From NCBI RefSeq assembly GCF_001570765.1, contig NZ_BCSH01000032.1, positions 1-64,000 on the forward strand: a stretch of DNA of 64,000 nt, written 5' to 3'. Source of the DNA: Nocardiopsis listeri NBRC 13360 (lineage in GTDB: Bacteria > Actinomycetota > Actinomycetes > Streptosporangiales > Streptosporangiaceae). The notes under the pieces were generated by a model. That model was not told the origin of the DNA. It made no database searches and saw only the letters and a program-made list of their open reading frames with translations. Shown here one piece after another: positions 51,945-61,126 of this stretch. Numbering within the stretch: the stretch's first letter is position 1; each line of letters begins with the position of its first letter. The translations under genes and the position numbers were made by a program.

Positions 51945-52080
51945 CGAGCCGCCAACCCAGCAGACCCGATACCGTTTTCCCAGGAGAACACTCCGAATTA
52001 TCGCGTCATATCGCGAGATCGAACGTCTCGCGCCGAATCAGATCCACATCCGGTGGTTGACGGGCGTCGCGACCGGGCAG
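51945..52080 (+). repeat. Right direct repeat flanking the RiPP island, with a SigB-type promoter
   Basis: Second copy of the segment found at 37119-37342, same orientation, lacking the central 90 extra bases. Its end contains GTTGA (52056-52060), 14 bases, GGGCAG (52075-52080), a SigB-type promoter that would start transcription about 45 bases before the DUF2267 gene. The left copy has lost the -10 match. Confidence 0.65.
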
Positions 52081-52135
52081 GGCGGCCGACAGCAACGGAG
52101 GAACATTCGTGGTTCGAACCGAAGCGAGGTATGCC

Positions 52136-52525
52136 ATGCGTGACGACGAGTTCCTGGCCCGGGTGCGTGAGCTCGGGGAGTACGAGGATCAGCGGGAGGC
52201 CGAGGAGGTGACGACGGCGGTCCTGTCCGTCCTGGCCACGCGTCTTCCCGGCGACACCGCGGAGAAGCTGGCCGCACAACTGCCCGAACCGCTGCGCGAG
52301 GGTTTCCGGGAGGCCGCACAACCCGAGGCCGAGGCCTTCGGTGTCGAGGAGTTCCACCGGAGGGTGGCCGAACTGGTCGGTGGGCGCGCCCTGACCGCGG
52401 AGCAGGACTCGGGGGCCGTCCTGACGACCGTGGCCGAGGCGGTCTCCGGCGGCGAGCTGAACCAGCTCCTGAGCCACCTGCCGTCCGCTTACGCCACGAT
52501 GTTCGGCAAGCCCGAACTCGCCTGA
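52136..52525 (+). CDS. DUF2267 family protein
   Basis: A 129-residue soluble protein of the DUF2267 family. Two helical repeats carry the pattern LSVLATRLPGDTAEKLAAQLPEPLREGF and VAEAVSGGELNQLLSHLPSAYATMFG, which is characteristic. Relatives are common stress-associated proteins of unknown function. ATG at 52136 has GAGGT upstream; an earlier start at 52109 is possible. A SigB-type promoter in the repeat just upstream suggests stress control, and transcription may continue into the formate dehydrogenase genes 186 bases downstream. Confidence 0.85.
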   Translation: MRDDEFLARVRELGEYEDQREAEEVTTAVLSVLATRLPGDTAEKLAAQLPEPLREGFREAAQPEAEAFGVEEFHRRVAELVGGRALTAEQDSGAVLTTVAEAVSGGELNQLLSHLPSAYATMFGKPELA

Positions 52526-52711
52526 GGCGGGCGGGCGCACGCGGGCGCCCACGGCGGACGTGCCCGGGTGCCGACATGGTCGTGGTTCGGTCAAGTCCCG
52601 GCGTTGTCCCGTGCACGTCCCCATGTTCGTGTCCCACGGTGGAGGACCGTGCCCCGGTGTCGAACCGGGGCCCGGAACGTGTCGAGGGCCCGCGGGTCCG
52701 GGAGGTTTTCC

Positions 52712-55700
52712 ATGAGCGTGTGGACATGGCTCGGTTCGTGGCCGGTGCTGCGGCAGGTCACCGGTGAGGACCGAATGGGACTGGGATCGGCCGCCAGGTC
52801 CGAGCGCAGCGAACGGCTGCGTCCGCGTACCGCGGAGGCCGATCGGGTGGTCAAGTCGGTCTGCCCCTACTGCGCGGTGGGCTGTGGACAGAACGTCTAC
52901 GTCCGTGACGAGAAGGTCGTCCAGATCGAAGGGGACCCCGACTCCCCCATCAGTCGGGGCCGTCTGTGTCCCAAGGGTTCGGCGAGTCTGCAGCTGACGA
53001 CCGGCCCGTCCCGGCGGGACAAGGTCCTGTACCGCCCTCCGCACGGCACCGACTGGGAGGAATTGGACCTGGACACCGCCATGCGGATGGTGGCGGACCG
53101 GGTGGTGCGCACCCGCGAGGAGACCTGGGAGGAGGAATACGAGGGCCGGCGCGTGGCCCGCACCCTGGGTATCGCCAGTCTGGGCGGGGCGACGCTGGAC
53201 AATGAGGAGAACTACCTCATCAAGAAGCTCTTCACCGCCCTGGGCGTGATCCAGGTGGAGAACCAGGCCCGTGTGTGCCACAGCTCGACGGTCGCGGGTC
53301 TGGGAACCTCCTTCGGTCGGGGCGGGGCGACCATGTTCCTACAGGACCTGCAGAACTCCGACTGCATCGTGATCGAGGGATCCAACTTCGCCGAGGCCCA
53401 CCCGGTGGGTTTCCAGTGGGTGATGGAGGCCAAGGCGCGCGGAGCCGTCGTCATCCACGTCGACCCCCGGTTCAGCCGCACCAGTGCCCTGGCCGACCTG
53501 CACGTACCCATCCGCGCCGGCACCGACATCGCGTTCCTGGGCGCGATCATCAACCACGTGCTCACCGAGGAGAAGTACTTCCACGACTACGTGCTGGAGT
53601 ACACCAACGCGGCGACCATCGTCGGCGAGGACTTCCGTGACACCGAGGACCTGGACGGGCTGTTCTCCGGTTTCTCGGGCGAGGATCGTTCCTACGACGT
53701 CACCTCGTGGAGCTACGACGGCACGGAGGTGGCCGCTGCCTCGGGCGACCGTGGTCAGCTGTACCGAAGCCAGGGGGACCCGCATCCGAGCACCCGGCAC
53801 TCGGGACGTCCGGAGCAGCACGGTTCGGGTGGGGCCGTGATCCGGAATCCGCCCAGGGTGGACCGTACGCTCACGGATCCGCGCACCGTGTTCCAGGTCC
53901 TCAAACGCCACTACTCGCGGTACACGCCCGAATTGGTCGAGGAGGTGTGCGGTATTCCGCGGGACGTGTTCGAGCGGGTGTGCGAACACCTCACGAGCAA
54001 CTCCGGCCCCGACCGCACCAGCGCGTTCTGCTACGCCGTGGGCTGGACCCAGCACACGGTGGGCTCCCAGTACATCCGTACCGCGTCCATCCTCCAACTG
54101 CTGCTCGGCAACATCGGTCGTCCGGGCGGCGGAATCCAGGCGTTGCGCGGTCACGCCAGCATCCAGGGGTCCAGCGACGTGCCGACCCTGTTCGACCTCT
54201 TGCCCGGTTACCTGCCCATGCCGCACATGCAGGAAGAGCAAGACCTGGAGGGGTACGTCAAGGCCGCCGGAGAACCGCTCAAGGGCTTCTGGTCGAACAT
54301 GGACGCCTACACGGTCAGCCTGCTCAAGGCCTGGTGGGGTGAGCACGCCACCGTCGAGAACGACTTCCTCTTCGATTACCTGCCCCGCCTCAGCGGATCG
54401 CACAGTACCTACGACACGGTCATGGCCCAGATCGACGGTGTCTGCAAGGGCTACTTCCTCATGGGCGAGAACCCGACCGTGGGTTCGGCCAACAGTCGGG
54501 CCCAGCGGTTCGGGATGGCCGAACTGGACTGGCTGGTGGTGCGCGACTTCTCACTGATCGAGAGCGCCACCTGGTGGAAGGACGGCCCCGAGATCGAGTC
54601 CGGGGAGATGCGCACCGAGGACATCAGCACGGAGGTGTTCTTCTTCCCGGCGGCCGCGCACACGGAGAAGTCCGGCACCTTCACCAACACCAACCGCACC
54701 CTGCAGTGGCACGATCGTGCGGTGCAGCCCAGTGGTGACCGGCGCAGCGACCTGTGGTTCATGTACCATCTGGGGCTCTTGCTCCGAGAACGGCTCCACG
54801 GCTCCGAGGACCCCAAGGACCGTCCACTCCTGGACCTGACCTGGGACTATCCGATGGAGGAGGGAGACGATCCCAGCGCCGAGGCGGTCCTGCGCGAGAT
54901 CAACGGCCACGACGCCCAGGGGCGTCCGCTGAGCATGTACACGCAATTGCGCGCGGACGGCTCCACCAGCTGTGGCTGCTGGATCTACTGCGGTGTCTTC
55001 AAGGACGGCGTCAACCAGGCCGCCCGCAAGAGACCGGGCCGGGAACAGGACTGGATCGCCGCCGAATGGGCCTGGTCCTGGCCGGACAACCGGCGAGTGC
55101 TCTACAACCGTGCCTCCGCCGACCCCGAGGGGCACCCGTGGAGCGAACGCAAGGCCCTGGTGTGGTGGGACGAGGAGTCCGGGCGGTGGAGCGGCTACGA
55201 CGTCGCCGACTTCGAACCCGACAAGGCACCCGGATACCGGCCGTCCGACGACGCCCGGGGCGTGGCGGCGCTCAGCGGCGTCGACCCGTTCATCATGCAG
55301 GCCGACGGTAAGGGGTGGTTGTACGCCCCGGCCGGGCTCAACGACGGCCCGATGCCCACGCACTACGAACCTCAGGACACCCCGTTCACCAACCCGTTGT
55401 ACGGGCACCAGCGCAACCCCACCCGCGTGCTGTACCCGCACGAGCTCAACCGCTACCACCCGGCGCCCGACACTCCGGAGGCGTCGGTGTTCCCGTACGT
55501 GGTGACGACCTACCGGCTCACCGAGCACTTCACCGCCGGTGGGATGAGCCGGTGGACGCCCTACCTGTCCGAGCTGCAACCGGAGTTCTTCTGCGAGGTC
55601 GGCCCGGAACTGGCGGCCGAGGAGGGGTTGGAGCACGGCGGGTGGGCCACGATCGTCACCGCCCGCAACGCCATCGAGGCCCGGGTACTGGTCACCGACC

Positions 55701-55966
55701 GTATGAAGCCGTTGCGGGTGCAGGGTCGAACCGTGCACCAGATCGGTCTGCCCTACCACTGGGGCCCCAACGGGTACTCGACCGGCGACGCCGCCAACGA
55801 GCTCATGTCCATCTCGTTGGACCCCAACGTGCACATCCAGGAGGTCAAGGCACTGACCGCGCACATCCGGCCAGGTCGGCGTCCCCGGGGCCCGGAGCGG
55901 GTGGCCCTGGTCGAGGAGTACCGCGACAGGGCCCGCATCACCGAACGGACCGGAACGGAGGACTGA
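52712..55966 (+). CDS. Formate dehydrogenase major (molybdopterin) subunit, Cys form
   Basis: A 1084-residue molybdopterin oxidoreductase of the FdnG/FdoG type, oxidising formate to carbon dioxide. An N-terminal [4Fe-4S] site is CPYCAVGCGQ near residue 52 with CPKG further on. The active-site metal ligand lies in NQARVCHSSTVAGLG: Cys189 stands where E. coli FdnG has selenocysteine. His190 follows, as in the catalytic U/C-H pair. The C-terminal dinucleotide-binding domain has FFCEVGPELAAEEGLEHGGW and a late YHWGPNGYSTGDAANEL. No twin-arginine signal is present, so the catalytic side may face the cytoplasm. GGGAGG precedes the ATG at 52712. Confidence 0.93.
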   Translation: MSVWTWLGSWPVLRQVTGEDRMGLGSAARSERSERLRPRTAEADRVVKSVCPYCAVGCGQNVYVRDEKVVQIEGDPDSPISRGRLCPKGSASLQLTTGPSRRDKVLYRPPHGTDWEELDLDTAMRMVADRVVRTREETWEEEYEGRRVARTLGIASLGGATLDNEENYLIKKLFTALGVIQVENQARVCHSSTVAGLGTSFGRGGATMFLQDLQNSDCIVIEGSNFAEAHPVGFQWVMEAKARGAVVIHVDPRFSRTSALADLHVPIRAGTDIAFLGAIINHVLTEEKYFHDYVLEYTNAATIVGEDFRDTEDLDGLFSGFSGEDRSYDVTSWSYDGTEVAAASGDRGQLYRSQGDPHPSTRHSGRPEQHGSGGAVIRNPPRVDRTLTDPRTVFQVLKRHYSRYTPELVEEVCGIPRDVFERVCEHLTSNSGPDRTSAFCYAVGWTQHTVGSQYIRTASILQLLLGNIGRPGGGIQALRGHASIQGSSDVPTLFDLLPGYLPMPHMQEEQDLEGYVKAAGEPLKGFWSNMDAYTVSLLKAWWGEHATVENDFLFDYLPRLSGSHSTYDTVMAQIDGVCKGYFLMGENPTVGSANSRAQRFGMAELDWLVVRDFSLIESATWWKDGPEIESGEMRTEDISTEVFFFPAAAHTEKSGTFTNTNRTLQWHDRAVQPSGDRRSDLWFMYHLGLLLRERLHGSEDPKDRPLLDLTWDYPMEEGDDPSAEAVLREINGHDAQGRPLSMYTQLRADGSTSCGCWIYCGVFKDGVNQAARKRPGREQDWIAAEWAWSWPDNRRVLYNRASADPEGHPWSERKALVWWDEESGRWSGYDVADFEPDKAPGYRPSDDARGVAALSGVDPFIMQADGKGWLYAPAGLNDGPMPTHYEPQDTPFTNPLYGHQRNPTRVLYPHELNRYHPAPDTPEASVFPYVVTTYRLTEHFTAGGMSRWTPYLSELQPEFFCEVGPELAAEEGLEHGGWATIVTARNAIEARVLVTDRMKPLRVQGRTVHQIGLPYHWGPNGYSTGDAANELMSISLDPNVHIQEVKALTAHIRPGRRPRGPERVALVEEYRDRARITERTGTED

Positions 55967-56865
55967 TGACGCAGGACGAGAGTCCCTCACGCAAGGGTTT
56001 CTTCACCGACACCAGCGTGTGCATCGGATGCAAGGCGTGCGAGGTGGCCTGCAAGGAATGGAACATGGTGCCCGAGGACGGGCTGGACTTCCTGGCGATG
56101 TCCTTCGACAACACTGGTCGGTTGAGCGCCGACACCTGGCGGCACGTGGCCTTCATCGAACAGCGTGAACCCCTGGGGCACCAGGACTCGGGGGTGGGCC
56201 GCCCCGCGGGCGAGGGTCCCGGCCCGGTGAACCTGGGCATGCCCTCCTTCGGGCTGCCCGGTCAGCGCACCGGGGAGCACGACGAAGCGGAGGGGGGCGA
56301 CTTCCGCTGGCTGATGTCCTCGGACGTGTGCAAGCACTGCACGAGCGCCGCCTGCCTGGACGTGTGTCCCACCGGTGCGCTCTTTCGGACCGAGTTCGAC
56401 ACCGTGGTCGTGCAGGAGGACATCTGCAACGGATGCGGCTACTGCGTGCCCGCCTGCCCCTACGGGGTGATCGACCGTCGCGAGGTCGACGGTCGGGCCT
56501 GGAAGTGCACCCTGTGCTACGACCGGCTCGGCGCGGGGATGGAACCGGCCTGCGCCAAGGCCTGCCCCACCGACTCCATCCAGTTCGGCGACGTGGACGA
56601 GCTGCGCGAGCGCGCACGGAAGCGGGTCGAGGACCTGCACGAAGCGGGAGTGTCCTCGGCCCGGCTGTACGGGGAGGATCCCGACAACGGGGTCGACGGT
56701 ACCGGGGCCTTCTTCCTGCTGTTGGACGAACCCGAGGTGTACGGCCTGCCACCGGACCCGGTGGTGACCACCCGGGACCTGCCATCGATGTGGCGCCACG
56801 CCGGGGCGGCGGCGCTGGTGCTGCTGGCGGGGGCGACCGCCGCGTTCGCGGGGAGGCGATCATGA
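55966..56865 (+). CDS. Formate dehydrogenase iron-sulfur subunit
   Basis: A 299-residue ferredoxin-like subunit with four [4Fe-4S] Cys sets: CIGCKACEVACKEW near residue 20, CKHCTSAACLDVCPTGAL near 125, CNGCGYCVPACPYGVIDR near 158, and CTLCYDRL with CAKACP near 185. It carries electrons from the molybdopterin subunit to the membrane. A C-terminal hydrophobic helix (AALVLLAGATAAFAGRR) anchors it. The ATG shares its first base with the stop of the large subunit, and its own stop overlaps the next ATG (ATGA). An insertion rich in Gly/Glu (about 70-115) is longer than in E. coli FdnH. Confidence 0.93.
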   Translation: MTQDESPSRKGFFTDTSVCIGCKACEVACKEWNMVPEDGLDFLAMSFDNTGRLSADTWRHVAFIEQREPLGHQDSGVGRPAGEGPGPVNLGMPSFGLPGQRTGEHDEAEGGDFRWLMSSDVCKHCTSAACLDVCPTGALFRTEFDTVVVQEDICNGCGYCVPACPYGVIDRREVDGRAWKCTLCYDRLGAGMEPACAKACPTDSIQFGDVDELRERARKRVEDLHEAGVSSARLYGEDPDNGVDGTGAFFLLLDEPEVYGLPPDPVVTTRDLPSMWRHAGAAALVLLAGATAAFAGRRS

Positions 56866-57932
56866 CCAACCCCGACAAGACCGGAGAGGGCGCGGGTACG
56901 GCGGGCCGCGAGGCGATCACCGGCGCGACCGACGTGGTCTCCGCCGAACAACGCGAACGGCACAAGGACCACCCTCGGCGCGGTAGGCGTGGCGGACGCG
57001 GCCGGGGCGAGGCCACCCGGGTACCCGACGCCGACTTCCGCTCCTACCACGGCAGGCCGGTGCTCAACCAGATCGTGTGGGAGGCCCGCGACATCGGCGG
57101 CTACCTCTTCCTGGGCGGGCTGGCCGGGGCCTCGTCCGTGCTCGCGGCGGGCGCCGAGCACACCGGCCGCCCAGAGCTGGCCCGACCGTTGAAGTACACG
57201 GCCCTGGCGGCCATCTCCGGTTCGACGGCGGCGCTCATCCACGACCTGGGGCGGCCCGAGCGCTTCCTCAACATGCTGCGGGTGTTCAAGCCGACCTCGC
57301 CGATGAGCATGGGTTCGTGGATCCTCATGGGGTACGGGCCGTTGGCCGGGGTGGCCGCGGTGACGGCCGCCACCGGATGGTTTCCCCGAATCGGACGCGC
57401 CGCCACGATCGGCGCCGCTCTGACGGGTCCACTCGTGGCCACCTACACGGCGCCGCTGATCTGCGACACGGCCGTACCCGCCTGGCACGAGGGGTACCGG
57501 GAGATGCCCTTCGTGTTCGCTTCCTCGGCCGCCTCCGCGGCCGGAGGCATGGGCTTGATCGTCGCGCCCACGGCACAGAGCCGTCCTGCCCGTCGGGTCG
57601 CGGTGGGTGGCGCCCTGATCGAGGTCGCGACGTCCACGTACATGGAACGCCGCATGGGGCTGGTGGGTGAACCCTACGAGCAGGGACGGGCCGGGAAGCT
57701 CACCCGCGCCGCCAAGGCCCTCACCCTGGCCGGGGCGGTCGGTGCCGTGCTGGGGCGCCGCAGCCGTGCGGTGTCGGCGGTCAGCGGAGCGGCGCTGCTC
57801 GCGGGTTCGGCGCTGACCCGGTTGGGGGTCTTCGAGGCCGGGGTACAGTCGGCCGCCGACCCCAAGTACACGGTCGTCCCACAGCGCCGCCGCTTGGAGG
57901 AACGCAAGAGGGCAGCGGCGAAGACCGGGTAG
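56862..57932 (+). CDS. NrfD/PsrC-type membrane subunit of formate dehydrogenase
   Basis: A 356-residue NrfD family membrane protein. The first 70 residues are hydrophilic and charged (RRGRRGGRGRGEA); after that come about eight membrane helices with VWEARDIGGYLFLGGLAGASS, HDLGRPERFLNMLRVFKPTSPMSMGSW and VATYTAPLICDTAVPAWHEGYREMPFVFAS, the NrfD signatures. It should pass electrons from the iron-sulfur subunit to menaquinone, replacing the cytochrome b subunit of E. coli FDH-N. Last gene of the operon, followed by a very strong terminator. Confidence 0.92.
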   Translation: MTNPDKTGEGAGTAGREAITGATDVVSAEQRERHKDHPRRGRRGGRGRGEATRVPDADFRSYHGRPVLNQIVWEARDIGGYLFLGGLAGASSVLAAGAEHTGRPELARPLKYTALAAISGSTAALIHDLGRPERFLNMLRVFKPTSPMSMGSWILMGYGPLAGVAAVTAATGWFPRIGRAATIGAALTGPLVATYTAPLICDTAVPAWHEGYREMPFVFASSAASAAGGMGLIVAPTAQSRPARRVAVGGALIEVATSTYMERRMGLVGEPYEQGRAGKLTRAAKALTLAGAVGAVLGRRSRAVSAVSGAALLAGSALTRLGVFEAGVQSAADPKYTVVPQRRRLEERKRAAAKTG

Positions 57933-57938
57933 ACCACT

Positions 57939-57975
57939 GCGCCCCCGCACCCTTCTCGAAAGGGTGCGGGGGCGC
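57939..57975. terminator. Strong bidirectional terminator hairpin
   Basis: GCGCCCCCGCACCCTT (57939-57954) and AAGGGTGCGGGGGCGC (57960-57975) form a perfect 16-bp stem with a five-base loop, between the convergent NrfD and ThDP-enzyme genes. Confidence 0.85.
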
Positions 57976-57987
57976 TCCGGTCGGTGG

Positions 57988-59796
57988 TCAACGGCGGTGC
58001 GGCAGGAACTCCTGGATCTTGGTGGCGAGGCCGCGGGCGGCGACACCGGCCCGGTCGGGGTCCCCGTTCAGCAGGGCCTTGACGGTGTCGGTGACCTGTT
58101 CGGACTCGGCCTGGGGCGGGATCGGCGGGACGTCCCCGTCACAGTGCACGTCGAGGACCACGGGCCCCTCTGCCTCCAGGGCCCGGTCCCAGGCGGGGCC
58201 CATCTCCTCGGGCCGCTCCACGGTGATGCCCACCAGCCCGATCGACTCGGCGAAGACCGCGTACGACATGTCCGGCAAGTCCTGTGAGTACGGGGTCTTG
58301 GGCGACCCGCTCATCGCGCGCAGCTCCCAGGTGACCTGGTTGAGGTCGTTGTTGTGCAGAACGCACACCACCAGGCGCGGGTCGTCCCACAGGTGCTGGT
58401 AGCGGCGCGCGGTCAACAGTTCCATGAGCCCGTTCATCTGCATGGCCCCGTCGCCCACCAGGGCGATCGCCGGACGTGTGGGGTGCGCGAACTTGGCACC
58501 GATCGCGTACGGGACGCCACATCCCATGGTGGCGAGGGTGCCCGAGAGCGAACCACGGTTCTCCTCGCCCATGCGCAGGAACCGCGCGTACCAGTTGGTG
58601 GCCGACCCCGAGTCGGCGGTGACCACGGCGTCCTCGGGCAGCCGGGAGGACAGTTCGTGAACGATGAGCATCGGATTGACCGGGTCGGCGTGGACCCCGG
58701 CCTGAGCGTCCAGGACCGACCACCAACGGCGGACGTTGTCCTCCACGGTGGTGCGCCACCGTCGACGCCCCTCACCGCGTTCGTCGGACGGATTCAGGCG
58801 TTCGTTGAGCGCGCGCAGCGTGTTCGCGGCGTCGCCCACGAGGTTGACCTCGGTGGGATAGCGCATTCCGATGAACCGGGGATCGATGTCGATCTCCACG
58901 GCCCTTCGGCCGAAGGGCGGTAGGAACTGGGAGTAGGGCAGGTTGGAACCCACGATGAGCAGGGTGTCGCAGTCGCGCATCAGCTCCCACGACGGGCGGG
59001 TCCCCAGCAGCCCGATGGACCCGGTGACCTGCGGCAGATCGTCTGGAAGCACGTCCTTGCCCAGCAGCGCCTTGGCGATGCCGGCTCCGGTCGCCTCGGC
59101 CAGGGCCAGCACCTCGTCGGCCGCTCCCCTGGCGCCCTGTCCGACCAGGATCGCCACGCGTTCACCGGCGTCGATCACCTCGGCGGCACGATCCAGCTCG
59201 CTCTCGGGCGGCAGCACGGTGCCCCCGCCCACCACACGGTCGGGCGCGCTGGAGGGCACGTGCTTGAACGCGTGCTCGGGCGGCGAGTAATCGAGTTCCT
59301 GCACGTCGGCAGGGATGATCACCGTGGTCGGTGCCCGCTCGAACAGAGCGGTGCGCACGGCCCTGTCCAGGACGTTGGGAAGCTGCTGGGGGACGTTGAC
59401 CGTCTCCAGGAAAGCCGAGGAGACGTCCTTGAACAGACTGTGCAGGTCGATCTCCTGCTGGTAGGCACCGCCCATGGCGCTACGGCTGGCCTGCCCGATG
59501 ATGGACACCACCGGCACATGGTCGAGTTTGGCGTCGTAGAGACCATTGAGCAGGTGGATGGCTCCCGGTCCCCCGGTGGCCATGCACACGCCCAGGCGGC
59601 CGCCGAACTTGGCGTAGCCGACCGCTTCGAAGGCCGACATCTCCTCGTGGCGACTCTGCACGAACCGGGGCCCGTCCTCGATCTCGGCCATTTGGGCGAC
59701 CAGTCCGTTGACGCTGTCTCCGGGGTAGCCGAAGATCTCGGTGACGCCCCACTGTGACAGCCGACGCAACAGATGGTCGGCGACGCTCTGCACCAT
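57988..59796 (-). CDS. ThDP-dependent pyruvate oxidase/dehydrogenase-like enzyme
   Basis: A 602-residue thiamine diphosphate enzyme, closest to pyruvate oxidase and PoxB-type pyruvate dehydrogenase. It begins with GVTEIFGYPGDSVNGLV and the catalytic Glu in SRHEEMSAFEAVGYAKF; MATGGPGAIHLLNGLYDAKLDHVPVV follows. The ThDP-binding stretch is GDGAMQMNGLMELLTARRY, and the later LHNNDLNQVTWE fits. The domain order (PYR, central, PP) is complete. It lacks the C-terminal membrane-binding helix of E. coli PoxB, so cofactor and electron acceptor remain open. GAGGAGGAG precedes the ATG at 59796. Confidence 0.87.
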   Translation of the reverse strand: MVQSVADHLLRRLSQWGVTEIFGYPGDSVNGLVAQMAEIEDGPRFVQSRHEEMSAFEAVGYAKFGGRLGVCMATGGPGAIHLLNGLYDAKLDHVPVVSIIGQASRSAMGGAYQQEIDLHSLFKDVSSAFLETVNVPQQLPNVLDRAVRTALFERAPTTVIIPADVQELDYSPPEHAFKHVPSSAPDRVVGGGTVLPPESELDRAAEVIDAGERVAILVGQGARGAADEVLALAEATGAGIAKALLGKDVLPDDLPQVTGSIGLLGTRPSWELMRDCDTLLIVGSNLPYSQFLPPFGRRAVEIDIDPRFIGMRYPTEVNLVGDAANTLRALNERLNPSDERGEGRRRWRTTVEDNVRRWWSVLDAQAGVHADPVNPMLIVHELSSRLPEDAVVTADSGSATNWYARFLRMGEENRGSLSGTLATMGCGVPYAIGAKFAHPTRPAIALVGDGAMQMNGLMELLTARRYQHLWDDPRLVVCVLHNNDLNQVTWELRAMSGSPKTPYSQDLPDMSYAVFAESIGLVGITVERPEEMGPAWDRALEAEGPVVLDVHCDGDVPPIPPQAESEQVTDTVKALLNGDPDRAGVAARGLATKIQEFLPHRR

Positions 59797-59849
59797 GTTC
59801 GCTCCTCCTCGGGTAGTGCGCCGTGCCTCGCGCATCGACCGGTTCGGGT

Positions 59850-61033
59850 TCAGGGCCGAAAGATCACCTTGAAGATCCCGTCCTCCTTGACCTGGAACCG
59901 CCGGTAGGCCTCCGACGCCCCCTCCAAGGACACGTGATGGGTGGCGAAGTCCTCGACTCCCAGGACGTCGTCCTCGTCCAACAACGGAAGGATCTCGGGC
60001 ACCCAGTGACGGACGTTGGCCTGCCCCATCCGCAACTGGATCTGCTTGTCGAACAGCGTGAGCATGGGCAGCGGGTCGGCCATGCCACCGTAGACACCGA
60101 TCAGGGAGATGGTGCCGCCCCGACGCACGAGGTCGATCGCGGTCAGGAAGGTGCCGAGCCGGTCCACCCCGGCGTTCTCCATGAGCTTGGCCGCGACCCC
60201 CTTGGGCATGAAGGAGGTCGCCCGCTGGGCGAGCCAGGCCGAACCGTGGCCCTCGGCCTCCATGCCCACGGCGTCGATCACCGCGTCCGGCCCCCGCCCG
60301 TCGGTGCGGCCCCGGATCTCCTGGACGAGATCGTCGGTGCCGTGGAGGAGTCGAACGCCTCCACCCCCCGAGCGGCGGCACGCGCACGCCGTTCGGGCAC
60401 CGGGTCCACACCGAACACGTGCTCGGCCCCCAGGTACCGGGCCACACGGCAGGCCATCTCACCGATGGGCCCCAGTCCCAGGACGGCCACGGAACCCCCT
60501 TGGGGCACGTCCGCGTACCGGACGGCCTGCCAGGCCGTGGGCAGCACGTCCGACAGGTACCAGTAGCGGTCGTCGGGCCCCTCGTCGGGCACCGGTACGG
60601 CGTTGTCCTGCGCCCGCCGAACCCGCAGGTACTCGGCCTGCGCCCCTGGGACCGAGCCGTAGAGCGAGCTGTAACCGTAAAGGCTCGCGCCCATCCCCTG
60701 CTCCTGGACGCGGGTGTTGTCGCATTGGGTCTGCAACCCGCTTCCGCACATCGGGCAGTGCCCACAGCAGATCTGGAAGGGGACCACCACGCGCTGGCCG
60801 GGGACCAGGGAGGTGACGTCCGCCCCGACCTCCTCGACCACACCCATGGGTTCATGTCCGAGGATGTCGCCGGCCGTCATGAACGGGCCGAGAACCTCGT
60901 AAAGATGCAGGTCGGATCCGCACAAGCCGGAACTGGTCACCCGGATGACGGCATCGTCGGGTCTTTCGATCGTCGGGTCGGGAACGGTCTCGGTCCTGAC
61001 GTCGCGGGTTCCGTTCCACAGCACTGCTCGCAT
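59850..61033 (-). pseudogene. Zinc-dependent alcohol dehydrogenase, frameshifted
   Basis: A medium-chain dehydrogenase whose reading frame is broken once. Residues before the break include the catalytic zinc site GLCGSDLHLY, GHEPMGVVEEVG and the structural zinc set CCGHCPMCGSGLQTQC, then NAD-binding VLGLGPIGEMA. After about 60345 the frame changes; the remainder (DAVIDAVGMEAEGHG, IGVYGGMADPLPML) continues to 59850 in the other frame. A one-base deletion near 60341-60352 explains it: restored, the text would read SSHGTDDLVQEIRGRTDGRGPDAVIDAVG-like sequence. It belongs to the glutathione-independent formaldehyde dehydrogenase/threonine dehydrogenase-like branch. Real decay and a sequencing error are both possible. 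Confidence 0.8.
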
Positions 61034-61064
61034 GTTCTCCCCCAGTCGGCGTGGCTCTTCGTGG

Positions 61065-61104
61065 GAAGCGCTCCATCCGGGCCCCGGACTGGACGGAGCG
61101 CTTC
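61065..61104. terminator. Hairpin between the CBS gene and the alcohol dehydrogenase
   Basis: GAAGCGCTCC (61065-61074) pairs with GGAGCGCTTC (61095-61104); an inner CCGGGCCCCGG adds stability. It lies 22 bases after the stop of the minus-strand CBS gene and should terminate it. Confidence 0.6.
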
Positions 61105-61126
61105 TCCCTCTTTCGGACGACGTACG

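Noticed and set aside
52568-52711. N-terminal extension of the formate dehydrogenase large subunit
   Set aside because: Residues are Arg/Pro-rich without a twin-arginine signal; the ATG at 52712 with GGGAGG upstream matches the usual start of actinobacterial homologues.
57988-60855. A 955-codon minus-strand frame joining the ThDP enzyme to an upstream extension
   Set aside because: The upstream part runs out of frame through the alcohol dehydrogenase and shows no domain; the ATG at 59796 has a perfect ribosome site.
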